Below, in pieces: positions 43,788 through 51,856 of a DNA stretch of 64,000 nucleotides. This DNA is from DTU024 sp964518875 (GTDB lineage: Bacteria > Bacillota > Clostridia > Christensenellales > Aristaeellaceae), in contig CAZFHI010000008.1 of NCBI GenBank assembly GCA_964518875.1, positions 1 to 64,000 on the forward strand, given 5' to 3'. The notes below the pieces were generated by a model. That model ran no database searches and was not told the origin of the DNA. It worked only from the letters and a program-made list of their open reading frames with translations. The position numbers and the translations under genes are program-made. Positions within the stretch are counted from its first letter, which is position 1. Each line of letters begins with the position of its first letter.

Positions 43788-45680
43788 CTATAAGAAATGG
43801 TATTGTCCAAAGCTTGCAAGCAGTATAATAAGAAGTACAACAGCGGCCGATCGGCATATAAGCTTTGTTTTAATACGCTTATCACTGTACTTTTTGCTGT
43901 CCCGGACAGTTCTGAAAATAATATACAGCATTATAAGGCAGACCGCAATGCTGGATACCAGAAGGCAAGCCGTAAAGCCGTTTATCGCTTGCTTTGCGGG
44001 GCTTTCGTTTTCCGCTATATGATTAAGCCCGGCAAAATAGGCTGCGCTTATGGCTGCTCCTGAAAGCGTTAAAATAAACGGCGCGATGTCGCGCTTTTTA
44101 TGGCGTTTTGCGTTAACTACGCGAATTATAAGCTGTATAAACGCGGATATTATAAAGCCCGCCATAAGTATTATAAGCGTTAAAGCTAACAATAAAAACA
44201 CATTGTAATTTTTTACAGGCGTTTTTTCAATAGGAATAAGCGAGTCGCCGTCTGTCCAGACAGTATCTACAATCCCGTCCCGCGTTTCAAGGTACAGCGT
44301 TTCAACCATTTCAGGGTGATTTTCCACACGGTAAAAAGAGCCTGTTTCTCTTATTGCTTTAAGGCCCATATCGTCAGCGCCAAAAAAGCCTGCTATACGC
44401 ATAAGCGCGGAAGTTAAAAACGCGTAATCTCCTTCTGTTTTAAGGTGGTACGTGTTCACGTAGCTAAGCAAACTGTAATAAGGGAGGTTAAAAGCGTTGC
44501 GGCCTGATACATAGTATCCGCTCTGCGGCGCCGGCTTAGCGTCTGAAGGCATTTTTATTTTTTTAGATCCGCCCATTAGCAGGCGGTTTAACGAGGCGTT
44601 TACAGCGTTTGCGTAGGCGGTATTGCTAAGCAGCACATATCCTATATTTTGTTCGGGAACAACGCTTATCTGCGCCGTAAAGCCGTTTGTGTTGCCTGGA
44701 TGCTGGTAGCCTTTCCCATTTTCCGCGTTCATAGTAAAAAGGCCGTGAGCGACGCCGTCCATTCCTTCAAGCGGCGCAAAGCTGTCTGAAAAAAGCATAT
44801 CAAAAGTAGCTTGATTTTTAAAAATGCGCTTATCCCTGTTAAGCAGCGCAACGCCTAATTTCGCCAGGTCCTCCGCGGTTCCCCGAGCGGCGCCTGCAGG
44901 AACAAGCGCTACGCGCGACAAGCCCGTATTAATAAAGCTCCCTGATTCATCAGGCATACTGCCTTCCGCCATTTTTGCGCTGCTGCCGTTTAATCCTGCC
45001 GAAGTCATTTTGAGAGGAACGAAAAAGCGCTCATTCAAATAATCTGAAAATGTTTTATGTGACACGCATTCCACTATGTATCCCGCTAAAGCGCAGCCGA
45101 AGTTTGAGTAAGCGGTTACGGTGCCCGGATTAAAGCGCTGCACAGGGCAAGCCTTTATAAGCGCTTCTTTAAGAGGCGCTTCGGGCTCATTTTCTTTAAG
45201 TATCATATCAAGCGGAGCTTCCTCAAACCCCGCGCGGTGATTCATTAAATCAAGCGTCGTTATCGGCCATTTTAATTTAAGCGCGCTGTAAAAGTCATTC
45301 GGAAGATAGTTGGAAATATCTTCATCTAATTTAATCTTTCCTTCTTCAGCTAACTGCATAACGGACAGCCATACAAAAGTCTTTGTAACGCTGCCATATT
45401 CAAAGCCTGTTTTTTTAGCGTCTATCAGCCTTTTATTTGCGATGTCTTCCGCGCCAAATCCCTTTGAAAACAGTATTCCGTCATTTGAAAAAACGACTAT
45501 GGCCGCCCCTAAAAATTCTTTGCCTGCTTTTTCCTTAAGCAGATTTTCCGCTTTTATCGCAAATTCTTCATTTGAAAGACCCGACGGCGTTTGCGCGTAA
45601 GCCATACTGGTCCCCATAGTAAGCACCGTCGCAAGCATAATGGCGACAGCTCTTAACACTCTTTTTGATGCAAATTTCAT
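43788..45680 (-). CDS. Membrane-anchored serine hydrolase, beta-lactamase/PBP-C type
   Basis: 630 residues: signal peptide (cleavage near AYAQ, residue 30), a class-C-type catalytic domain (about 35-385) with SVTK, YSNFG and the third box HPGNTNG, then a linker and four C-terminal membrane helices (about 485-625). This architecture occurs in proteins that modify or sense peptidoglycan in Firmicutes. First gene of an operon with response regulator, kinase and AlkD. Substrate unknown. The ribosome site is AGGAGG. Confidence 0.85.
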   Translation of the reverse strand: MKFASKRVLRAVAIMLATVLTMGTSMAYAQTPSGLSNEEFAIKAENLLKEKAGKEFLGAAIVVFSNDGILFSKGFGAEDIANKRLIDAKKTGFEYGSVTKTFVWLSVMQLAEEGKIKLDEDISNYLPNDFYSALKLKWPITTLDLMNHRAGFEEAPLDMILKENEPEAPLKEALIKACPVQRFNPGTVTAYSNFGCALAGYIVECVSHKTFSDYLNERFFVPLKMTSAGLNGSSAKMAEGSMPDESGSFINTGLSRVALVPAGAARGTAEDLAKLGVALLNRDKRIFKNQATFDMLFSDSFAPLEGMDGVAHGLFTMNAENGKGYQHPGNTNGFTAQISVVPEQNIGYVLLSNTAYANAVNASLNRLLMGGSKKIKMPSDAKPAPQSGYYVSGRNAFNLPYYSLLSYVNTYHLKTEGDYAFLTSALMRIAGFFGADDMGLKAIRETGSFYRVENHPEMVETLYLETRDGIVDTVWTDGDSLIPIEKTPVKNYNVFLLLALTLIILMAGFIISAFIQLIIRVVNAKRHKKRDIAPFILTLSGAAISAAYFAGLNHIAENESPAKQAINGFTACLLVSSIAVCLIMLYIIFRTVRDSKKYSDKRIKTKLICRSAAVVLLIILLASFGQYHFL

Positions 45681-45746
45681 TACAAGTTCCTCCTGCCGTT
45701 TGATTTCGCTAAAAGCATATCACGCCATTATTTCTAATCGATACGC

Positions 45747-45768
45747 TGAACATTAACTGAATATTAAC
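45747..45768 (-). promoter_or_regulatory. Tandem 11-base direct repeat, OmpR-type binding site
   Basis: On the minus strand GTTAATATTCA and GTTAATGTTCA follow directly (one mismatch), a full helical turn apart, 67 bases upstream of the serine hydrolase start. OmpR-family regulators bind such repeats; the regulator encoded by the operon's second gene is the obvious candidate. Confidence 0.7.
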
Positions 45769-45807
45769 TTTTAAAAAAAGTAGTTTTTGCTTAGCGCAAT
45801 TAAAAAA

Positions 45808-45831
45808 ACGGGGCCGCATTTGCAGTCCCGT
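45808..45831 (-). terminator. Terminator after the Lnr-like exporter operon
   Basis: ACGGG and CCCGT enclose an inner GC-GC pair; on the minus strand seven T residues follow. It ends the exporter transcript. Confidence 0.75.
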
Positions 45832-45843
45832 TCGCGCTGACAA

Positions 45844-46971
45844 TCATATAAACGTTTCAGCATTTTTCCCGCGTCTTAGAGAGAAAGCGCAAAGCGATAT
45901 GCCTAAGACTATGAAGCCAATAAGCGCAATAAAGCTGTCCGTTGTCGTAGAAATAGGTTTGCCGCTTATAAGCGAAAGGATCGCGGTGTTAGCCCAATAG
46001 TTAGGCGTAATCATGCCTATATTCTGCAAAAATTCAGGCATAAGCCATATGGGCCAGAAGCTTCCGCCAAGCATTGCAAATATTAAAGATATTGAGGAAG
46101 TAATACCTGAATAAAACCGGCTCGTGTTAGCGGCTAAGGACATAAAGATGCTGAAAAATATCCAGCATGTGCCGTGTAAAAGCCATAGCAGATATATAGG
46201 CCACGCTATATATGTAGGCACTATAAAGTTAGCGATGATAAAAATAGTAAACATATTAAATATTAATATTATCAGAGCCGTGAAAAACATAGCGTATATA
46301 TAGTTAATGGACCTGATAGGCGAACACTTTATGCGGTTAAGCGTGCCGCCCTGCCTTTCAGATATTATAAGACTTCCTATTGAAAACATGCTTACGCTCA
46401 ATACATAAGTTAAAAAGCCGTTCCCTAACTGCAAGCCATTCGATGCATTGCTTCCAGTATTTTTTTCTTCGTACTTGACGCCGCTTGACTGCATTTCATT
46501 GTAATAAAGCATAAGCTTCTCCGGGTCATCTGTGTTTTTTATTTCTTTCAGCTCAAGCAGCGAATTTATATACATGTTTACCCTGTTTTGCAGCATTGCG
46601 ACTATCTCCTGCCCCTGCAAAACTCTTATGGAAACCTTTGGGTTTTCTCCGTCCATTACGCTTTTTTCAAAGCCTTCAGGTATTATAAGCAAAGCGTCCA
46701 GCGAATTTTCCAAAAGCTTGGAGTCAAGATTATCTTCTTCGCTCATATCTTTGTATAAAATCGAGCTGCTTTCAGTAGATGAAACGAGATCCTTTGAAAG
46801 AATAGTATCGTCCTTATCTACCAGGCCTATACGCCATTTAGCTTCGCCGCCCTGAGGGTTGAATACTGTAAGGCTCAGCGCGAGCAACAGCACGGGAAGT
46901 ATAATCGTTATGAAAAGTCCGCCTTTGCTGCTTAATATAAGGCGAATATTGTTTTTTACAATCTGAAGCAT
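45844..46971 (-). CDS. ABC-2 exporter permease (LnrN-like)
   Basis: 375 residues: one N-terminal helix, a large external domain (about 40-170), five C-terminal helices with SERQGGTLNRIKCSP before the core, typical of ABC-2 permeases of the drug/linearmycin-exporter class. Overlaps the first permease by one base. Third gene of ATPase-permease-permease. Confidence 0.85.
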   Translation of the reverse strand: MLQIVKNNIRLILSSKGGLFITIILPVLLLALSLTVFNPQGGEAKWRIGLVDKDDTILSKDLVSSTESSSILYKDMSEEDNLDSKLLENSLDALLIIPEGFEKSVMDGENPKVSIRVLQGQEIVAMLQNRVNMYINSLLELKEIKNTDDPEKLMLYYNEMQSSGVKYEEKNTGSNASNGLQLGNGFLTYVLSVSMFSIGSLIISERQGGTLNRIKCSPIRSINYIYAMFFTALIILIFNMFTIFIIANFIVPTYIAWPIYLLWLLHGTCWIFFSIFMSLAANTSRFYSGITSSISLIFAMLGGSFWPIWLMPEFLQNIGMITPNYWANTAILSLISGKPISTTTDSFIALIGFIVLGISLCAFSLRRGKNAETFI

Positions 46972-48074
46972 TACCTTTTCCCTCCCTTTTTGGTGTACAT
47001 AATAAACGACAAAGCTATAAACGCCGCGCCTAGTATTAAATTTATCGTTACGGATCTAATCAGCATGGAAGAATCCTGCGAATAGATAAAACGCATCAAT
47101 CCCTGGTTCATCATGCCAACAGGCGTATACGTGGAAATGTTTGTTATTTCATTTGACAGCATGTTTAAAGGCACATAGCCTCCGCCTAAAAACGTAAAAA
47201 GTATTACAAGCACATTGAGCGTTCCGTTTGTGGCCTGAAAGTTTTCACCGCTCGCTTCATACACTAAAAGCCCTAATCCGCAGCTGAACAAGGCAAAAGG
47301 TACAAGGCTCAGCATAGATATGAACGCGTTTCCAAAGTTAGCGGAATAAATAAGAATGTTTGAAAGCATAAGTATTATTACCTGCATTATAAGCACAACA
47401 GACGCCGCAAAAACTTTGGCAAAGAAAACGCCGTTCATGCTGTACGGGGAGCTTTTAAGCCTTAAAATAGTGTTTTCCTGCTTTTCACGGTTTATTGTTT
47501 CCGCCGTCTGTATGGCGCCGTAAAGTATTGTCATAGTAATCATTGCGATTGCATAATAATCTATACTTCCGGGGCTTTTGCTTCCGCTGACGTTTTCCAC
47601 GTCAACATAGTTATTTCTTTCAGGTTTTGCAAAAGCTTTTGAAAGCTTTCCGCTTTTAACAGCCTCGTTTACAAGGTTTGACTGTTTAGCAAAAGAATCC
47701 GAATATATCCTTAGTATTAAGCTGTCCAGATCCGAATATACGTCTGAATACATTGTAATTTTATCGTTGTCTATTTCAACATATTTTTTCACCTCATTAT
47801 TGTCCAACTTTTCCTGCAGATCATCTTTTGAGATTCTTTCAAATATGATGCCGGCGTTTTTCCCTTCTTTAATGTAAAGGTCTTCCATCAAGCCGTTTGA
47901 CGCTATAACCGGCACGTTTATCTGCGGCATTTCGTAGGTGTTTTTAAAGCCCTGATTCAGCGCCGTTCCTAAAACCCAGGTGATTATAAAAGGAAAAAGT
48001 ATCATCATGGTAAACGTCGTAGGATCGTTTATGAGGTGCAACATTTCTTTTTTTACAAGCTTAAAAAATCTCAT
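46971..48074 (-). CDS. ABC-2 exporter permease (LnrM-like)
   Basis: 367 residues with the same build as its neighbour: N-terminal helix, external domain (about 45-165), then five helices with NREKQENTILRLKSSPYS before the core. The two permeases would form a heterodimer. It follows the ATPase by 12 bases. Confidence 0.85.
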   Translation of the reverse strand: MRFFKLVKKEMLHLINDPTTFTMMILFPFIITWVLGTALNQGFKNTYEMPQINVPVIASNGLMEDLYIKEGKNAGIIFERISKDDLQEKLDNNEVKKYVEIDNDKITMYSDVYSDLDSLILRIYSDSFAKQSNLVNEAVKSGKLSKAFAKPERNNYVDVENVSGSKSPGSIDYYAIAMITMTILYGAIQTAETINREKQENTILRLKSSPYSMNGVFFAKVFAASVVLIMQVIILMLSNILIYSANFGNAFISMLSLVPFALFSCGLGLLVYEASGENFQATNGTLNVLVILFTFLGGGYVPLNMLSNEITNISTYTPVGMMNQGLMRFIYSQDSSMLIRSVTINLILGAAFIALSFIMYTKKGGKR

Positions 48075-48086
48075 GGTATTTTCCTT

Positions 48087-49010
48087 TCAGTCACGCAGGC
48101 GTTTGCCTGTAAGCGTCAGGAAAACGTCCTCAAGATCCGGCTCGCTTATAGACATATCTATAATTTCAACATGATGCGTTATAAGAGTGTCTAATATTTC
48201 CTTTAACTGGTTTTCCTTAAGCCTGCACGAAAAACGGTAGTCGTAGTCCCTTATGTCTATATTTTCAACGCCTTTTATTAAACGAAGCTCCTCAACAGGC
48301 ACATCGCCTTTTAAGCGCATGGTTATAAACCAGTTTTCATCTATAAGCTGCCTTAACTCCTGCAGCGTGCCCTGGGCGACAATCTGCCCCATATCCATAA
48401 TGGCTACGCGCTGGCAAAGCTGCTCCGCTTCCTCCATATAGTGCGTAGTGTAAAGTATAGTCATGCCTTCTGATTTTAATCGCATTATGTATTCCATAAT
48501 GTAATTCCTGCTCTGAGGGTCTATGCCGACCGTGGGTTCATCGAGTATAAGCAGCCTGGGCCTGTGCACAAGGCCGCAGGCTATGTTCAAGCGTCTTTTC
48601 ATGCCGCCTGAAAATGTTTTGGCCTTGTCTTTTCTTCTTTCGTACAGGCCTACGTAGTTAAGCGTTTCTTTGGTCTGGTTCTGCAACTCCTTGCCGGATA
48701 AGCCATACAGCGAACCAAAAAATGAAACGTTTTGTTCAGCTGTAAGGTCGTTATAAATAGCTAATTCCTGCGGCACAATGCCGAGCATGCTTTTACACTC
48801 GTTCAGGTTTTTATCCATATTTTTGCCTTCGATAAAAACATCTCCGGAATTTTTCTTTATAATTCCGCTTATAATGTTTATAGTCGTGCTTTTTCCGGCG
48901 CCGTTTGGACCTAAAAGCCCAAACACCTCTCCCGTATGAATTTCAAAGCTTATCTCGCTTACCGCAAGCACTTTACCATATCTCTTTACAAGTTTTTCAG
49001 CTTTAAGCAT
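48087..49010 (-). CDS. ABC exporter ATP-binding protein (LnrL-like)
   Basis: 307 residues from ATG 49010, which has AGGAGG upstream; an in-frame start 47 codons earlier has none. Walker A GPNGAGKS (about 36-43), signature FSGGMKRRLNIACGL, Walker B LILDEPTVGID, H-loop TTHYMEEAEQL. Drug-resistance ABC subfamily. With two permeases downstream and a NarL-type kinase/regulator pair upstream it matches the Bacillus LnrJKLMN linearmycin-resistance layout. Confidence 0.93.
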   Translation of the reverse strand: MLKAEKLVKRYGKVLAVSEISFEIHTGEVFGLLGPNGAGKSTTINIISGIIKKNSGDVFIEGKNMDKNLNECKSMLGIVPQELAIYNDLTAEQNVSFFGSLYGLSGKELQNQTKETLNYVGLYERRKDKAKTFSGGMKRRLNIACGLVHRPRLLILDEPTVGIDPQSRNYIMEYIMRLKSEGMTILYTTHYMEEAEQLCQRVAIMDMGQIVAQGTLQELRQLIDENWFITMRLKGDVPVEELRLIKGVENIDIRDYDYRFSCRLKENQLKEILDTLITHHVEIIDMSISEPDLEDVFLTLTGKRLRD

Positions 49011-49110
49011 AACATCCTCCTGTTTTGCAGATAGTTCACCTGTACGATGAAGCGTATTAAGTTTAACATGCGCGCATTCATTCTGACAGTAAAAAAGGTC
49101 ATAATTTAAA

Positions 49111-49124
49111 ATGACTTTAGTCAT
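49111..49124. promoter_or_regulatory. Palindrome in the divergent gap upstream of the exporter
   Basis: ATGACT-TT-AGTCAT is a perfect dyad. GTCATAAT occurs on both sides of it. It is placed to control the exporter operon (minus) or DUF3783 (plus). The regulator is probably the neighbouring NarL-type protein, whose family sites are often such dyads. Confidence 0.5.
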
Positions 49125-49138
49125 AATTATTTTCATAG

Positions 49139-49167
49139 TTGAAGTAAGCAAAAAATACAGCTATAAT
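49139..49167 (+). promoter_or_regulatory. Promoter for the DUF3783 gene
   Basis: TTGAAG (49139-49144) and a perfect TATAAT (49162-49167) are 17 bases apart, 20 bases before the start codon. Confidence 0.75.
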
Positions 49168-49187
49168 CCTAAAAAAAGGAGGTTAGT

Positions 49188-49571
49188 ATGCAGGAAACAA
49201 TATTATGCTACAACTTAAACGAAAAAAGAAAGGCGGAAATAGAGAAGCTTGCAAAAGCGCTTGATATAGTAATAAAGCATATAAAAAAAGATGATTTTGC
49301 TCTGCCTCTGGGCGTTCTGTGCGGCTTAGAAGAAAACAACAGCAAAAAAAGCTCAAATGAGAGCTTTGAAGATGAAATGATGGTGCTTTGTTTTTTTAAC
49401 GACGACAAATTCGGCGCTTTCCTTGCGTCTTTTAAACAGAATAATATAAAACCCGTTGCGCTTAAAGCGGTTTTAACGCCAAACAACGCTAAGTGGAGCA
49501 GCTTAACGCTTCACAAAAACCTGTTAGAAGAGCATATGTATTTTATGAATCAAAGAAAAAAGCAATTATAG
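49188..49571 (+). CDS. DUF3783 protein
   Basis: 127 residues, soluble. The DUF3783 segment (about 55-127) with MMVLCFFNDDKFGAFLASFK and KAVLTPNNAKWS is clear; many Clostridia carry one such protein. AAGGAGG precedes the ATG. It sits alone on the plus strand between the exporter and its presumed two-component system and ends overlapping the regulator's last codons by six bases. Function unknown. Confidence 0.8.
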   Translation: MQETILCYNLNEKRKAEIEKLAKALDIVIKHIKKDDFALPLGVLCGLEENNSKKSSNESFEDEMMVLCFFNDDKFGAFLASFKQNNIKPVALKAVLTPNNAKWSSLTLHKNLLEEHMYFMNQRKKQL

Positions 49572-50171
49572 CTCTCCCTTTAAGCGGCTTATAGCGATCT
49601 GCGTGCGATGATCAAGCCCGCTTTTCTGAAGAATAGAAGTTACATGGTTTTTTACCGTTCCTTCAGACAGAAAAAGCGTTTCCGCTATCTGACGGTTGCT
49701 CAGTCCCTTGGCTATTAAAGCCACTATATCTTCCTCCCTGTCGCTAAGCTGCGCAAGTGTTTTGCGGCTTTTAGGTATGTTTTCCCTTACGGCTTTCATA
49801 ACTACCGCGTCGTAAACGTTTTTGCCTTTATATATTTCTATTATAGCGTTTATAATTGATTCGGGCGTTGCGGATTTAAGCAGATAGCCGTGCGCGCCCA
49901 AGCTCAGCGACTGGAGTATTTCAGTCTGCTCATCAAACGTTGTAAGCACAAGCACCCTTGTGTTTTTTAAAATTTCAGGAAGAGCTTCAAGCCCGGATTT
50001 ATCTGGCATGCGAAGGTCAAGTAGCAATACATCGCACATTTTGCTAAGCTTTATCGCTTCATACCCGTCTTTCGCCGTACCTATAACCTTAATATCCTCT
50101 TTGCCGTCTATAAGAATAGATAAAGATTCCCTAATCAAAGCGTCGTCGTCCGCTATGGCTACTTTTATCAT
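49566..50171 (-). CDS. NarL/LuxR-type response regulator (LnrK-like)
   Basis: 201 residues: receiver with acceptor Asp in VLLLDLRMPDKSG, switch Lys in LLKSATPESI, and a GerE/LuxR helix-turn-helix with LSDREEDIVALIAKGLSNRQ and SEGTVKNHVTS. Overlaps the kinase gene by four bases. It probably controls the exporter at 45.8-49.0 kb. Confidence 0.95.
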   Translation of the reverse strand: MIKVAIADDDALIRESLSILIDGKEDIKVIGTAKDGYEAIKLSKMCDVLLLDLRMPDKSGLEALPEILKNTRVLVLTTFDEQTEILQSLSLGAHGYLLKSATPESIINAIIEIYKGKNVYDAVVMKAVRENIPKSRKTLAQLSDREEDIVALIAKGLSNRQIAETLFLSEGTVKNHVTSILQKSGLDHRTQIAISRLKGEL

Positions 50172-51169
50172 GTCTTCCTCCTTGGAATAATGGAAATTAC
50201 CGTTGTGCCCTGTCCCCTGCTTCCGCGCACTATAAGCGTTCCGCCAAGGGCAGATACTCTGCTGCGCATTCCGGATATGCCCATGCCTTCGCTGTAATTG
50301 TCAGAGCCTGCGCCGTTATCCTTTACTTCAAGGCGCACAACGCCCGGCAGAACCTGTATGCATACCTTAACCTGCGTTGCGTGGGAATGCCTAATCACGT
50401 TGGACAACGCTTCATGCAGGTTTCCACGCAATGCTTCCCAGATATCCATTCTTACTTTCTCAGCATCGCCCTGAAGGCTGTATATTATCTGCATGCCGCT
50501 GTCGCGCCTGAATCTGTCTATGACCGCCTGCATGTCCCGCGTGCGCATATCAGGAACCTCGGCCCGCATTTTGTGAACAGCCGAACGTATATTGTCTACG
50601 CCCGCGCGCATGGAATCTGCCGCCTGGCTGAGCAAGGCTTTTGATTTTTCAGGCTCTTTATCCATTATTGACTTAGCCGCTTCCACCTGCAGAATGCTTG
50701 CAGTAACGGAGTGCCCTAATAGATCGTGTATTTCCTGCGCAATGCGCTGTCTCTCCCTAAGCTGTGAGTTTATTGTTATCTGGCTTTCGTATTTATCCTG
50801 CAAAAGCCTGTATAGCCTGACCTGCTGCGCTTCAAGCTTTAGACTGGTGTTTTCTTCTGTAAGGGATTTTATTTTTTTCTCCTGCAGCGAAAGATAATAA
50901 TACAGCACCGCATAAAACGCGTACAAGAGTATAAGCAAAAAAGGCACATAATCCCAAAGGAAAAAAAGAAGCAAAGCGTTGCCTATGGAAAACGCATCGT
51001 GTATGGCAAGGGATAAAGCGCGAAGATCTATAAAAAAAAGCAGAAGCAAAAAAACATGGCTTATGCTTTCCGGCGCCACGAAAAAACACGCTATGGCATA
51101 GCTTGTTACAATTACAAAGTCGCAGAAGAGAAGAAATTTTTTAATAATATCAACTCCCGTGAATTCCAT
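50168..51169 (-). CDS. Sensor histidine kinase, HisKA_3 type (LnrJ-like)
   Basis: 333 residues: four to five membrane helices (about 8-95), a coiled coil (about 95-130), the DHp box RQRIAQEIHDLLGHSVTASI with phospho-His, and the ATPase domain ending EGMGISGMRSRVSALGG. No external sensor loop. The ATG at 51169 directly follows a terminator T tract and has no ribosome site; a GGGAG at 51154-51158 is instead well placed for the ATT codons 51146-51148 or 51143-51145, which would begin the protein as IKKFLLFCDF. The start is therefore unsettled. Confidence 0.9.
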   Translation of the reverse strand: MEFTGVDIIKKFLLFCDFVIVTSYAIACFFVAPESISHVFLLLLFFIDLRALSLAIHDAFSIGNALLLFFLWDYVPFLLILLYAFYAVLYYYLSLQEKKIKSLTEENTSLKLEAQQVRLYRLLQDKYESQITINSQLRERQRIAQEIHDLLGHSVTASILQVEAAKSIMDKEPEKSKALLSQAADSMRAGVDNIRSAVHKMRAEVPDMRTRDMQAVIDRFRRDSGMQIIYSLQGDAEKVRMDIWEALRGNLHEALSNVIRHSHATQVKVCIQVLPGVVRLEVKDNGAGSDNYSEGMGISGMRSRVSALGGTLIVRGSRGQGTTVISIIPRRKT

Positions 51170-51175
51170 TAAAAA

Positions 51176-51195
51176 GAGGCTGTCTTCGCAGCCCC
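51176..51195 (-). terminator. Terminator after the FMN reductase
   Basis: GGGGCTG and CAGCCTC pair across six bases with G-U tolerance; on the minus strand TTTTT follows, just before the kinase ATG. Confidence 0.75.
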
Positions 51196-51201
51196 CTTAT
51201 T

Positions 51202-51738
51202 TTAAATCATATTTACAAAAGAATCCACAGCGCCCTGCAGGAACTTTGCCGTATCAGGGTTTAAGTTTCCATCCTTATCAAGCAGCTTGTGTACGTTGCC
51301 CAGATATATTTCCGGATACTGCATAAGGTGCACGTTCAGGCACAGAAGCACCTGCCTTAAATGCGATACTGCTCCAAAGGCTCCCATAGATCCTGGAGAT
51401 ACGCCGTACAGAAGCCCCGGCTTGTTGCTCCACAGATTATGTCCCATAGGCCTTGAAGCTATGTCTATTGCGTTTTTTAAAGGCGCTGTAAACGAGCGGT
51501 TGTATTCAGGCGTAGCAAATATCACGCCATCCGCCTCTTTTATTTTTTGTCTGAACGTTATATAGCTTTCAGGGTATTCGCCCGTAAGCTCAAAATCCTG
51601 ATTAAAAAAAGGAAGCGCTCCTATATCTATAAATTCCGCTTCAAAGTCTTCAGGCAGCATCTCAACTACTTTTTTAGTTACTCTTTTTGTAAAAGAATCT
51701 TTGCGCAGGCTTCCGACAAGTACAGCTATCTTTTTCAT
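51202..51738 (-). CDS. NAD(P)H-dependent FMN reductase
   Basis: 178 residues, flavodoxin-like fold. VLVGSLRKDSFTKRVTKK contains the FMN phosphate loop (GSLRKDS), ATPEYNRSFTAPLKN is the family's second FMN-contact block, and GVSPGSMGAFGAVSHLRQ the third. Such enzymes reduce quinones, azo dyes, chromate or free FMN. It is transcribed alone, with a terminator directly after. Physiological acceptor unknown. Confidence 0.92.
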   Translation of the reverse strand: MKKIAVLVGSLRKDSFTKRVTKKVVEMLPEDFEAEFIDIGALPFFNQDFELTGEYPESYITFRQKIKEADGVIFATPEYNRSFTAPLKNAIDIASRPMGHNLWSNKPGLLYGVSPGSMGAFGAVSHLRQVLLCLNVHLMQYPEIYLGNVHKLLDKDGNLNPDTAKFLQGAVDSFVNMI

Positions 51739-51826
51739 AATTATTACCTCCTAAAAAATTACATAGTTATATTACCATATTTTGTATGTTTTAAACAGTT
51801 TTACTGGAATAAAAGACATGTTCTTT

Positions 51827-51832
51827 GTATAA
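51827..51832 (+). promoter_or_regulatory. -10 box upstream of the metallophosphoesterase
   Basis: A perfect TATAAT with no clear -35. Transcription would start near 51839, only a few bases before the AAAGGGGG ribosome site. Confidence 0.5.
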
Positions 51833-51856
51833 TGTTCCAGGAAAGGGGGCGTCAGT

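Noticed and set aside
43788..45680. Vancomycin-type resistance operon with D,D-peptidase
   Set aside because: Kinase, regulator and a serine hydrolase are present, but no vanH, ligase or VanX/VanY zinc peptidase; the hydrolase is a class-C-type protein with membrane tail.
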